Shown: in pieces, positions 24,788 to 32,787 of the stretch
Position numbering within the stretch: the stretch's first letter is position 1
How the letters are laid out: each line of letters starts with the position of its first letter
Source of the DNA: Ornithinibacillus xuwenensis
GTDB taxonomy: Bacteria > Bacillota > Bacilli > Bacillales > Amphibacillaceae
Assembly: GCF_039614845.1 (NCBI RefSeq)
Contig: NZ_JBDIML010000002.1
Span: 310,001-374,000, forward strand
Length of the DNA: 64,000 nt
Direction of reading: 5' to 3'
The notes under the pieces: model-generated
Told to the model about the DNA's origin: nothing
Seen by the model: the letters and a program-made list of their open reading frames with translations, nothing else
The model's database searches: none
Made by a program: the position numbers and the translations under genes

Positions 24788-26182
24788 ATGAATACGAACG
24801 ATAATCCTATTTCAATACTCGGATTAACGGGGTGCATATTACTGTTAATCGGAATACTGATTCCGAGTATTTTTGACGGATGGTCAGATTATATCGTCGA
24901 AAATATTGAAGCAAGCATTCAGTTACAAGATAGTGGGAAATTGGTTATTACTTCTCTTATCTTTACTGCTAAATATAGCATTTCAAATTTCTTTATCTTT
25001 TTTGGAGCGATGGTTCTAGTAAATGGACTATTAGGTAGAACTGATATGTTTTATCGGCTATTTATATATGCAGGAATCGTTATGGTAACAATCGTTGTTT
25101 ATAATATCCTCCATCATGAAGGCTTTTCCTATATCGGCCATCTCATCACACTTTCTATTATTTTGTTTATCCATCATTACATACCGAAACAAAAAAACTT
25201 CTATGTAATTTACGCAGTTATTTTATTTTCTATTTTAATGGCCATGAGCTGGATGCAATTGATTCCCCTGTTATCAAAGCTTGGAATAGGAACTAGTGAT
25301 ATTGCGACAAGCATAAAAATTGCTGATCTCTATCTAACAAATCATTCACTTCTAAATACACTCGCTGCCATTTTCTTTATCGTTTTTTTAATTATTTCGG
25401 TAATATTGGTCTTTCTAGTCCATCTTCTCCATAAGCAGATTACCGCAATGGAAAAAATTCAAGAAAATGAAAAGGAATTGAAAGAAGCAAGGATTGCATT
25501 GGTCGAATCAAAGGTGTATGAAGAGATAAATTCATTGGTTCATGACTTGAAAACACCGTTATCAACCTTAGAAGGACTATCCTCATTACTTGATATGCGG
25601 TATAAGAATAACAAACTATCTTCGATCAGTATTTACATAAGTAGGATGGAAGCAGCAATTCAAAAGATGAATGATATGATATCGGAGATACTTTATGAGG
25701 ATATAAAGCAACCGATTGCTGTAAAGGAACTCTTGGAGTATGTAACAAGTCATTTAATCTTGGCCAAGCAGAACATTGAAATTCAGCTTGAATTGGAAGA
25801 AGGTATGCCTTTAATTTATATTAATAAAATAAGGTTTTCCCGGGCAATATCAAATATTTTGGAGAATGCTATTGCTTCATTAGCTGGAAGTGAAGGAATC
25901 ATTCAAATCAAAGTGAAGAGAAAAGATAATTCAATCGTTTTTCAAATCGTAGATAATGGACCTGGTATTGAGATGTCTCATATAGAATCGATTTGGAGAG
26001 AAGGATTTAGTACAAAAAATTCATCTGGTATCGGATTATCATTTGTAAAAACAGTGGTGGAGAACCATAATGGTACGATACATGTAAGTAGTGTACCTGG
26101 TAGTCATACACAAATGAAAATTACACTCCCAGTTTATGAAGAGGGTGAGATAACAAATGGGTACAACCATCTTAGTCGTTGA
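24788..26182 (+). CDS. Membrane sensor histidine kinase
   Basis: A 464-residue kinase. The N-terminal half (about 1-215) is five to six membrane helices without a large extracytoplasmic domain; a coiled segment leads to the H-box SLVHDLKTPL with phosphoacceptor His252, followed by the N-box (ISNILENAIASLAG), G1 DNGPGIE and G2 GIGLSF. The start is ATG 24788 (MNTNDN); a GTG nine bases earlier is possible. It overlaps the response regulator by 26 bases, so they are co-translated. Multi-helix sensors of this kind often detect membrane or membrane-protein signals; here the DUF6305 protein is a candidate partner. Confidence 0.88.
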   Translation: MNTNDNPISILGLTGCILLLIGILIPSIFDGWSDYIVENIEASIQLQDSGKLVITSLIFTAKYSISNFFIFFGAMVLVNGLLGRTDMFYRLFIYAGIVMVTIVVYNILHHEGFSYIGHLITLSIILFIHHYIPKQKNFYVIYAVILFSILMAMSWMQLIPLLSKLGIGTSDIATSIKIADLYLTNHSLLNTLAAIFFIVFLIISVILVFLVHLLHKQITAMEKIQENEKELKEARIALVESKVYEEINSLVHDLKTPLSTLEGLSSLLDMRYKNNKLSSISIYISRMEAAIQKMNDMISEILYEDIKQPIAVKELLEYVTSHLILAKQNIEIQLELEEGMPLIYINKIRFSRAISNILENAIASLAGSEGIIQIKVKRKDNSIVFQIVDNGPGIEMSHIESIWREGFSTKNSSGIGLSFVKTVVENHNGTIHVSSVPGSHTQMKITLPVYEEGEITNGYNHLSR

Positions 26183-26768
26183 TGATAATGAAAGTATTCG
26201 CTTTACGCTTAAGGAAATATGTCATTTTGCCGAATGGAATGTGATAGAGGCTGCATCAGGTAAAGAAGCGATAACCATCTTTAATAAAATGAAACCGGAT
26301 CTACTGTTACTCGATTACCATATTCCGAATGGAGATGGTATTACGACTACAAAGGCAATACGAAAATTAAATCAACATGTACCGATTATTATTTTAACTG
26401 TTGATGAACGACAAGAAATTGCTGATTCTTTTATGGAAGCTGGCGCAACGGATTTTGCTCTGAAGCCAATTAAGGCTCCCGATTTAATATCAAGAATCCG
26501 ATTAAACTTAAAGGTAAGTAAGCTAACGGAGGATCATCACAGTGCTTTTGTGGATAAAGGGATCAAACAGGATACGCTCATGTCTATTAAAAACCATTTG
26601 TTAAATCAGGAAGATGCCATTACGATCGATCAACTTAAAGAAGCTTTGCCAATTGCCTATCAAACTGTACACCGATACCTCAACTATTTAGAGAGTAAGG
26701 GTGAGGTTGAAGTGATGATACAGTATGGAAAAAAAGGAAGACCCAAAAACCGGTATCGGTTGGTCTGA
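26157..26768 (+). CDS. Response regulator with C-terminal HTH
   Basis: A 203-residue regulator. The receiver has acidic D9/D10, phosphoacceptor D53 in LLLLDYHIP, T81 and K103 in ALKPIK. The C-terminal domain (about 130-203) reads ITIDQLKEALPIAYQTVHRY then LNYLESKGEVE, a winged-helix pattern like CitB/DcuR-type regulators rather than OmpR or NarL types. It starts inside the kinase gene, making an obligate pair. The targets are unknown; autoregulation of the three-gene cluster is plausible. Confidence 0.88.
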   Translation: MGTTILVVDDNESIRFTLKEICHFAEWNVIEAASGKEAITIFNKMKPDLLLLDYHIPNGDGITTTKAIRKLNQHVPIIILTVDERQEIADSFMEAGATDFALKPIKAPDLISRIRLNLKVSKLTEDHHSAFVDKGIKQDTLMSIKNHLLNQEDAITIDQLKEALPIAYQTVHRYLNYLESKGEVEVMIQYGKKGRPKNRYRLV

Positions 26769-26781
26769 TGTAAACGCGCTG

Positions 26782-26826
26782 AAAACACCTATTACAATGC
26801 TATAACCAATAGGTGTTTTTTTTATA
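26782..26826 (+). terminator. Terminator after the two-component genes
   Basis: Perfect 12-bp stem AAAACACCTATT (26782-26793) and AATAGGTGTTTT (26808-26819) followed by more T residues. Confidence 0.88.
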
Positions 26827-26921
26827 ATTTAAGGGAAATAGTAATAATAAACCACTACGTATGGAACATACATAGGCAATTTTTTTATACTTAGATAAGT
26901 CAAAAGATGGGGGAACCACCA

Positions 26922-29408
26922 TTGTCGATACGGACAAAACTATCATTCGTACTTACGTTTGTCATGATAATAATTCTTATGATAAATACAGCAATCGGCT
27001 ACTATACAACAAAAGATAATTTGATAAATGGTAGTAAGCAGCAAGCGGAAACCATAACAGGGGGACTAACACAAGCGATTAAGGATTTGGAGTTAGAGTC
27101 TAAGAGGTTAGAAGAGATGTTGGGACACTCTCTTCAGTTAAGTGCACAGGTTATTCGAAATAAATTGGATCCGAATATAGATAACGTAACAAATGAGGAG
27201 CTTAAAGAACTAAGTGAAAGCTTAGAGATTACCGATATTACGCTATATAAAAGGGAAGGAACGGATATTGTAGCAAAGAAATCATCAAACCCCAATATGA
27301 TTGGTGTGGGAACAAAAGAATGGGGATATTGGTATACAGCACTGGACCAGTTATTCACGAATCAAGACGTGACAATTCGGGAAGGTCAAGGGCTGGAAAA
27401 TTTTTGGTCAGCACCTGCTAGTATATCTCAACGTGATCCAGAATATAGTGATGAATATGGTTTTTATTTTGACGGAACGACAAACTATATGATTAACCTG
27501 CATACCAAAACGACTATCTTGAAACAGTATGAAAATCAACAAAAGACCGAGGAAATAATTGGTCATATCCTATCAGACAGATCTGAATTACTAGAAATAG
27601 CTGTATTCAATCCTTATCGTAATCCGTATTCGGTTGTGGAAGATACGACAGACTTCCGTGCTTTCGGAAATAACGCACTACTATTTGGTAATAACCAGTA
27701 CCTTACAAATAAGGATGTATCATTCATCGATCAAGCAATGAATGAAAATAGAATGATTCATTATCAAACAGAGGTGAATAGTCAACGATTAATTAAATAC
27801 TTTCACCCTGTCTTAAGTAGTCGCCCATATGTCATGGAATTAGTATTAGACTACAGGATGATTAGTGAACCTCTGCAGGAATATTTACTCAAGAGTATCA
27901 TAGCATCTGCTATTTTAGTCATGATTGTCTTTGCATTTATCTATTATATTTCAGGAAGAATTGTCAGACCAGTTATCGAAATAGCGAATAAAGTGAAACA
28001 AATATCTTCGGGTAACTTCGGCGTATCACTTACACATAAACGAAACGATGAAATTGGAAGTTTAACGAATGACATTAATAAAATGTCTACATACTTACAG
28101 AATTATAAACAAACCATTGAGTTCCAAGCGTATCATGATGAACTTACGGGACTACCAAATAGAAGAATGTTTAATCGTAATCTAGCAGAAAGGCTCGGAG
28201 AAGCACAATTAACAGAGCAGAAGGTAGCCGTTCTATTTTTAGATTTAGACCGATTCAAATTTATCAATGACACATTTGGACATGGTGTGGGGGACTTACT
28301 AATCAAGGAAGTAGGTCATCGGGTAGCCAATATTTTGGATACGAATCAAACGCTTTATCGTGTAGGTGGCGATGAATTTGTCATCATTTTTTCAGGTGCC
28401 TCCAAAGAGTTGACGAAAGGCTTAGCAGAAAAAATTATGGTTTCTCTATCAGAAGCCTTTATCATTAATGGCTATGATATGGTTACGACTGCTAGCATGG
28501 GGATAGGAGTGTACCCAGATATTGCGGATAATGCTGAAGACCTGTTTAAGAATGCGGATGTGGCATTATATAGAGCGAAAGAAAGTGGAAGAAATACGTA
28601 TCAATTCTATACGCCAGAATTAAATGATTCGTTTGTAAGAAGAAAGCTTTTAGAGAAGGATTTGCATGAAGCATTAGAGCGAGAGGAACTATTCCTTTAT
28701 TACCAACCACAAATCGATATTCAGAACAATAAGCTAGTAGGAGTAGAAGCGTTAATTCGGTGGAACCATCCGAAATTAGGCCTTATTTCTCCTTCTGAAT
28801 TCATTCCGATTGCCGAAGAAACAGGCTTAATTATTCCAATAGGAGAATGGGTTCTGCAGAGGGCATGTACACAAATAAAGGAGTGGCATTCAGCTGGTTT
28901 AGGCTCGTTCAGAGTTGCTGTAAATCTTTCTGCAAGACAGTTTCAGCAAGGGAATTTGGCCGAAACAGTGGAAAAAATCATTAGGCAAACGGGTATTGAT
29001 TCACACCATCTAGAGCTAGAGATTACAGAGAGCATTGCAATGGTTGACTATGAATATTCCATTAACAAAATTAATGAGCTAAAAGAGCTTGGTGTGTTAA
29101 TATCTTTAGATGATTTTGGAACAGGTTATTCTTCGTTAAGCTATTTGAAGAGATTCCCAATTGATAAACTTAAAATTGATAAATCGTTTGTCGATGATAT
29201 TGCAATAGATCGAATTAGTGAAATGGTAATTGCCACTATAATTACAATGGCGCATACCCTAAATCTGGAAGTGATTGCGGAAGGTGTAGAGAAGAAAGAG
29301 CAGCTGACATTTCTTATAAATGAAAAATGTGATGAGGTTCAAGGCTATTATTTTGGAAAACCAATGCGTGCAGAAGCGTTGCAAGATTGGATGAAGTTTA
29401 AGAAATAG
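26922..29408 (+). CDS. Cache-HAMP-GGDEF-EAL cyclic-di-GMP protein
   Basis: An 828-residue membrane protein: N-terminal helix, extracellular Cache-type sensor (about 35-320), second helix near 330, HAMP, GGDEF and EAL. The diguanylate cyclase motif VGGDEF at 481-486 is intact; no RXXD inhibitory site is seen five residues before it. In the EAL domain the motifs EALIRW (609 on), DDFGTGYSSLSYL, KIDKSF and VQGYYFGKP are present, so phosphodiesterase activity is also plausible. Which activity dominates cannot be told. The start is TTG 26922, eight bases after GGGGGA; an ATG at 26907 overlaps that site. Single-gene transcript. Confidence 0.9.
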   Translation: MSIRTKLSFVLTFVMIIILMINTAIGYYTTKDNLINGSKQQAETITGGLTQAIKDLELESKRLEEMLGHSLQLSAQVIRNKLDPNIDNVTNEELKELSESLEITDITLYKREGTDIVAKKSSNPNMIGVGTKEWGYWYTALDQLFTNQDVTIREGQGLENFWSAPASISQRDPEYSDEYGFYFDGTTNYMINLHTKTTILKQYENQQKTEEIIGHILSDRSELLEIAVFNPYRNPYSVVEDTTDFRAFGNNALLFGNNQYLTNKDVSFIDQAMNENRMIHYQTEVNSQRLIKYFHPVLSSRPYVMELVLDYRMISEPLQEYLLKSIIASAILVMIVFAFIYYISGRIVRPVIEIANKVKQISSGNFGVSLTHKRNDEIGSLTNDINKMSTYLQNYKQTIEFQAYHDELTGLPNRRMFNRNLAERLGEAQLTEQKVAVLFLDLDRFKFINDTFGHGVGDLLIKEVGHRVANILDTNQTLYRVGGDEFVIIFSGASKELTKGLAEKIMVSLSEAFIINGYDMVTTASMGIGVYPDIADNAEDLFKNADVALYRAKESGRNTYQFYTPELNDSFVRRKLLEKDLHEALEREELFLYYQPQIDIQNNKLVGVEALIRWNHPKLGLISPSEFIPIAEETGLIIPIGEWVLQRACTQIKEWHSAGLGSFRVAVNLSARQFQQGNLAETVEKIIRQTGIDSHHLELEITESIAMVDYEYSINKINELKELGVLISLDDFGTGYSSLSYLKRFPIDKLKIDKSFVDDIAIDRISEMVIATIITMAHTLNLEVIAEGVEKKEQLTFLINEKCDEVQGYYFGKPMRAEALQDWMKFKK

Positions 29409-29428
29409 GAATAATAAAGCAGTATAAA

Positions 29429-29478
29429 AACCATGGGAGAATTGTAAGGTAGTCACAAGTTCTCCCGTGGTTTCTTTG
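29429..29478. terminator. Bidirectional terminator
   Basis: A 13-bp stem AACCATGGGAGAA (29429-29441) and TTCTCCCGTGGTT (29460-29472), one G-U pair, T-rich tail, between convergent genes. Confidence 0.75.
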
Positions 29479-29496
29479 TTAGAATTGTTCTACGTG

Positions 29497-30465
29497 TTAC
29501 ACCCACCACATCTCTTTTACAGAGTCTTTAACCATTACAGGCTTTAGGGTTTGGACAGCTTTGTTGAAGCCTTCTTCTATAGACATTAATCCATCTTCAT
29601 GCTCGATGCTAACAACATAGTCATAATCCATAAGTCGTAAGGCACTTATCATATCAGCCCATGTTTTCGAATCATGACCAAAACCTACTGTGCGAAAATA
29701 CCATGCACGTTCTCGCATATTAGAATAATCCGTCATATCGGTTAGACCATTTCGATTCATGTTCGTTTGGTCAATGATGGTATCCTTAGCATGGAAATGA
29801 TGAATAGCATTTTCATTTCCCAATATCTTTATGGCTTCAATTGGATCGATTCCTTGCCACCACATATGGCTTGGGTCTAGATTAGCTCCAATAGCAGTGC
29901 CACATTCCTTGCGTAAGCGCAATAGAGTGGCAGGAGTATGGACTGAAAATCCTCCATGAAGCTCAAGGCCAATTTTCACATTGTGTGCTTCAGCGAAGTC
30001 ATTTTTTTCTTTCCAGTATGGGATAAGCTTGTGTTCCCATTGCCACTTTAATATTTCCTGAAAGTCATGAGGCCACGGAGAAACTGGCCAATTAGGATAT
30101 CGTGCATTCTCGTGGTCACCCGGACATCCGGAAAAAGTATTGACAACTGGAACACCTAATTTAGCTGCCAGTTGGACAGTCTTTTGAAATAATTCATCTG
30201 CGGGTTTTGCAATGTTAGATTGTGGATGAAGTGGATTAGCATGACAGCTTAAGGCACTAATGCTAAGACCATGTTCTTCAATTTTCTCCTTAAATCGTTT
30301 GATTTGATCTTCATCAAGTAAAAGTTCATCTACTTTACAATGGGCATCCCCCGGATAGCCCCCTGTTCCGAGCTCGATTGCTTCAAGTCCGCTTGAAGCA
30401 ACATAATTTAACATGTCATCAAAGCTTTTCTCAGCAAATAAAACGGTAAAAACTCCTAATTTCAT
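29497..30465 (-). CDS. TIM-barrel sugar isomerase/epimerase
   Basis: A 322-residue enzyme of the xylose isomerase-like TIM-barrel superfamily (AP_endonuc_2; IolE/IolH-related sugar phosphate isomerases/epimerases). Landmarks: MKLGVFTVLFAEKSFDDML, GLEAIELGTGGYPG, LELHGGFSVHTPATLLRL and IGANLDPSHMWWQGIDPIEA, then HFHAKDT and SIEHEDG, which supply the metal-binding Glu, Asp and His. It is divergent from a LacI regulator and shares the operator region with it. Probable step: isomerisation of the keto-sugar or cyclitol product of the Gfo/Idh dehydrogenase in the same locus. The substrate is unknown. Confidence 0.82.
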   Translation of the reverse strand: MKLGVFTVLFAEKSFDDMLNYVASSGLEAIELGTGGYPGDAHCKVDELLLDEDQIKRFKEKIEEHGLSISALSCHANPLHPQSNIAKPADELFQKTVQLAAKLGVPVVNTFSGCPGDHENARYPNWPVSPWPHDFQEILKWQWEHKLIPYWKEKNDFAEAHNVKIGLELHGGFSVHTPATLLRLRKECGTAIGANLDPSHMWWQGIDPIEAIKILGNENAIHHFHAKDTIIDQTNMNRNGLTDMTDYSNMRERAWYFRTVGFGHDSKTWADMISALRLMDYDYVVSIEHEDGLMSIEEGFNKAVQTLKPVMVKDSVKEMWWV

Positions 30466-30505
30466 GAAATGACCACTCCTTTCGAGTTTTCAGAATTAAC
30501 AGTTA

Positions 30506-30519
30506 TGTAATCCATTACA
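30506..30519. promoter_or_regulatory. LacI-type operator 1 (isomerase side)
   Basis: TGTAATCCATTACA, half-sites TGTAAT/ATTACA, 41 bases upstream of the isomerase start. One central base differs from the perfect palindrome at 31717. The altered centre makes it a poor CcpA site, which favours the local regulator as ligand. Confidence 0.65.
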
Positions 30520-30580
30520 TTAATACCATATAAGAATAAATAGATTTAATCAATAGTTTTCAATAAAATTTATTTTGCTA

Positions 30581-30628
30581 TTGACAGACAATTCTAATTA
30601 TAATACCATTACCTTGTAAACGATTACA
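30581..30628 (+). promoter_or_regulatory. lacI-type gene promoter with operator 2
   Basis: TTGACA (30581-30586), 17 bases, TACCAT (30604-30609), then TGTAAACGATTACA at 30615-30628 at the expected start of transcription. This suggests autoregulation. The palindrome also fits the CcpA cre consensus TGWAANCGNTNWCA. Confidence 0.65.
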
Positions 30629-30658
30629 TGTATTGTGTAGGGAAAGTAGGATCAAGAG

Positions 30659-31648
30659 ATGGCGAATATACACCAGGTTGCAATGCTGGCAGGCGTATCT
30701 GTTGCAACGGTATCTAGAGTATTAAATCAACAAGAAACAGTTACTGCTAAAACAAGAATTAAAGTAGAAGAAGCAATAAAGAAACTAAATTATGAACCAA
30801 ATTTATTAGGGAGAAATCTGAGGACCTCAGAAAGCAGAATTCTATTAATCCTAATCCCAAGTATTTCCAATCCGTTTTATACAGAAATAATTAAAGGGAT
30901 TGAGACAACAGCATTAAGTCAACATTATAATATTCTACTTTGTGAAACAGATTCTAATCCAGAACGGGAGAATATTTATTATGATCTTGTTCGGAAGAAA
31001 ATGGCTGATGGAATAATATCAATGGATCCAGCAGTTAATATTGAAACCTTGATAAAACTAGCGCAGACACACTCCATTATTCAGTGTAGTGAATATGCAG
31101 AAGACAGTGGTATCCCATACGTGACAATTAATAACGAAGAAGCTGCATATCGTGCTGTAAAGCATCTTGTGAAGCTAGGGCATGAGAGAATTGCCATCAT
31201 AAATTCGGATGAGAAATTTCTTTATGCAAGACAGCGTCTGGCGGGGTATAAAAGAGCGCTAGCGGAACATGGAATAAATCCAAGAGATTCGTATAGCTTG
31301 TACACACATCAATTAGGGTTTGATTATGGTAAGCAAGCAATGAAAAAGATTTTAAAGCTTGAAGAAAAGCCAACTGCGGTTTTTGCTGTATCAGACCTAT
31401 TAGCAATTGGTGCTTTAAAGGAAATTAACCAAAGTGGATTAAACGTTCCAGATGACATCGCGGTAGTAGGATTTGATAATATTGACTTTTCAAATATGAC
31501 AAACCCTACTTTAACCACTATATCACAGCCTATGTACAAGATGGGCTCAATAGCTGCAGAGATGCTGATTGATAAAATAAAGGGGAAAACAGTGGAAAGC
31601 ATCACGCTGGATCATGAACTAATTACGCGTGAATCAACTTCAGGATAA
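30659..31648 (+). CDS. LacI family transcriptional regulator
   Basis: A 329-residue repressor. The N-terminal HTH ANIHQVAMLAGVSVATVSRV and hinge helix region (NLLGRNLRTSES) are canonical; the C-terminal part is a periplasmic-binding-protein-like effector domain (ILLILIPSISNPFYTEIIKG; AVVGFDNIDFSNMTNPTLTT). The start is ATG 30659. It lies between the isomerase and the transporter genes, and three palindromes TGTAATC(G/C)ATTACA or near-identical flank it at 30506, 30615 and 31717. It probably represses both arms until the transported sugar or a derivative binds. Confidence 0.9.
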   Translation: MANIHQVAMLAGVSVATVSRVLNQQETVTAKTRIKVEEAIKKLNYEPNLLGRNLRTSESRILLILIPSISNPFYTEIIKGIETTALSQHYNILLCETDSNPERENIYYDLVRKKMADGIISMDPAVNIETLIKLAQTHSIIQCSEYAEDSGIPYVTINNEEAAYRAVKHLVKLGHERIAIINSDEKFLYARQRLAGYKRALAEHGINPRDSYSLYTHQLGFDYGKQAMKKILKLEEKPTAVFAVSDLLAIGALKEINQSGLNVPDDIAVVGFDNIDFSNMTNPTLTTISQPMYKMGSIAAEMLIDKIKGKTVESITLDHELITRESTSG

Positions 31649-31652
31649 TAAT

Positions 31653-31712
31653 CATCTAAGACCAGCGCTCTGTTATTAAGTTCTATTAATGACAGAGCGC
31701 TGACCTTAGATG
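31653..31712 (+). other. Large hairpin between the LacI and binding-protein genes
   Basis: A 17-bp stem with one G-U pair (31663-31679 with 31686-31702), a small internal loop and an outer 8-bp stem (CATCTAAG with CTTAGATG) give about 25 pairs around a six-base loop. No T-run follows. It may block read-through from lacI or protect its 3' end. Operator 3 starts five bases later. Confidence 0.6.
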
Positions 31713-31716
31713 TAAT

Positions 31717-31730
31717 TGTAATCGATTACA
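31717..31730. promoter_or_regulatory. LacI-type operator 3 (transporter side)
   Basis: Perfect 14-bp palindrome TGTAATCGATTACA, 37 bases before the binding-protein start. It fits the local operator family and also the cre consensus, so CcpA binding cannot be excluded. Confidence 0.7.
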
Positions 31731-31766
31731 TAAAGGAGAGCATCTATATTAAATAAAGGGGTGAAT

Positions 31767-32720
31767 ATGTTGAAGAAATTAGTAATGTTAATGATTTTAT
31801 TTGTGGCAGTCCTTGCACTTGCAGCTTGTAGTGAAGAGGGTAGTGGTGATGATAGTTTAACGATTGGGATTTCTCTACCAGATGCAACCCATGGGTGGAT
31901 GGGTGCGTTAATTGAAGCTGCAGAAGAACAAGCAAAAGAATTCAAGGAAAGTGAAGGAATTAACTATGTGATGACGAACGCAGCAGATCCAAACTCACAA
32001 GCAAATGACATTGATGATTTAATTGCACAGGAAGTGGATGTAATTGTAATGCTACCAATTGAATCTGCAGCACTATCTCCGGCGGGGCAGAAGGTGAAAG
32101 ATGCTGGGATACCACTTGTAATTGTTGATCGTGAGCTAGAAAATGACGCAGCCACAGTAGTCGTAAAAGGGGATAATGAAGGGATAGGCATAAACGCTGG
32201 GAAATATTTTGTGGAACAATTAAATGGCCAAGGGAAGATTGTAGAGATTACAGGTCCGCCTAATTCTGTTACCGAGCAAAGAAGTGCTGGATTCAGAGAT
32301 GCGGTCGAAAGTGAACCTGGAATGGAAATTATTGCGTCCCAAAGTGGCGATTTCTCAACTGAAAAATCATTAGAGGTTATGCAGAATATCCTACAGGCAG
32401 AGCCAGATATTGATGCTGTGTTCACGCAAGACGATGGCATGGCGTTGGGCGTTATTCAAGCGATTAAGGAGGCAGGTAGAGATGACATCCAGTTTGTAAC
32501 AGGGGCTGGTGGTGCGAAAGATGTATTTGAGAGCATCAAAGCGGGAGAATTGATTTCTGCCACATTTTTATATCCGCCTGGACAGGTCAAAGAGGCTGTG
32601 AATATCGCCGCACAATTAGCGAAGGGTGAAGAGCCAGAAAAAGATATGGTTATTATTGAAGCTACGGAAGTTACGAAAGATAATGTAGATGATTACTATG
32701 ATCCAGATTCAAAGTTCTAA
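31767..32720 (+). CDS. Sugar ABC transporter substrate-binding lipoprotein (RbsB-like)
   Basis: A binding protein of about 317 residues, type I (periplasmic_binding_4) fold. Lipobox LALAAC; mature region TIGISLPDATHGWMGALIEA and VIVMLPIESAALSPAGQKVK are typical of ribose, allose and inositol binding proteins. Start choice: ATG 31767 or TTG 31770 behind AAAGGGG; the GTG at 31761 overlaps that site. First gene of the transporter operon, under operator 3. The ligand is a monosaccharide or cyclitol; the sequence alone does not decide. Confidence 0.85.
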   Translation: MLKKLVMLMILFVAVLALAACSEEGSGDDSLTIGISLPDATHGWMGALIEAAEEQAKEFKESEGINYVMTNAADPNSQANDIDDLIAQEVDVIVMLPIESAALSPAGQKVKDAGIPLVIVDRELENDAATVVVKGDNEGIGINAGKYFVEQLNGQGKIVEITGPPNSVTEQRSAGFRDAVESEPGMEIIASQSGDFSTEKSLEVMQNILQAEPDIDAVFTQDDGMALGVIQAIKEAGRDDIQFVTGAGGAKDVFESIKAGELISATFLYPPGQVKEAVNIAAQLAKGEEPEKDMVIIEATEVTKDNVDDYYDPDSKF

Positions 32721-32787
32721 ATAACATTGGAAATACGGTAGAAGATTATCTATTGTATTTCCTCTTTTCCTTAAAAGGAGAGATTGT

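Noticed and set aside
31964..32440. 158-codon minus-strand frame
   Set aside because: Antisense shadow of the sugar-binding protein; Ser/Thr/Ile-rich without a domain.
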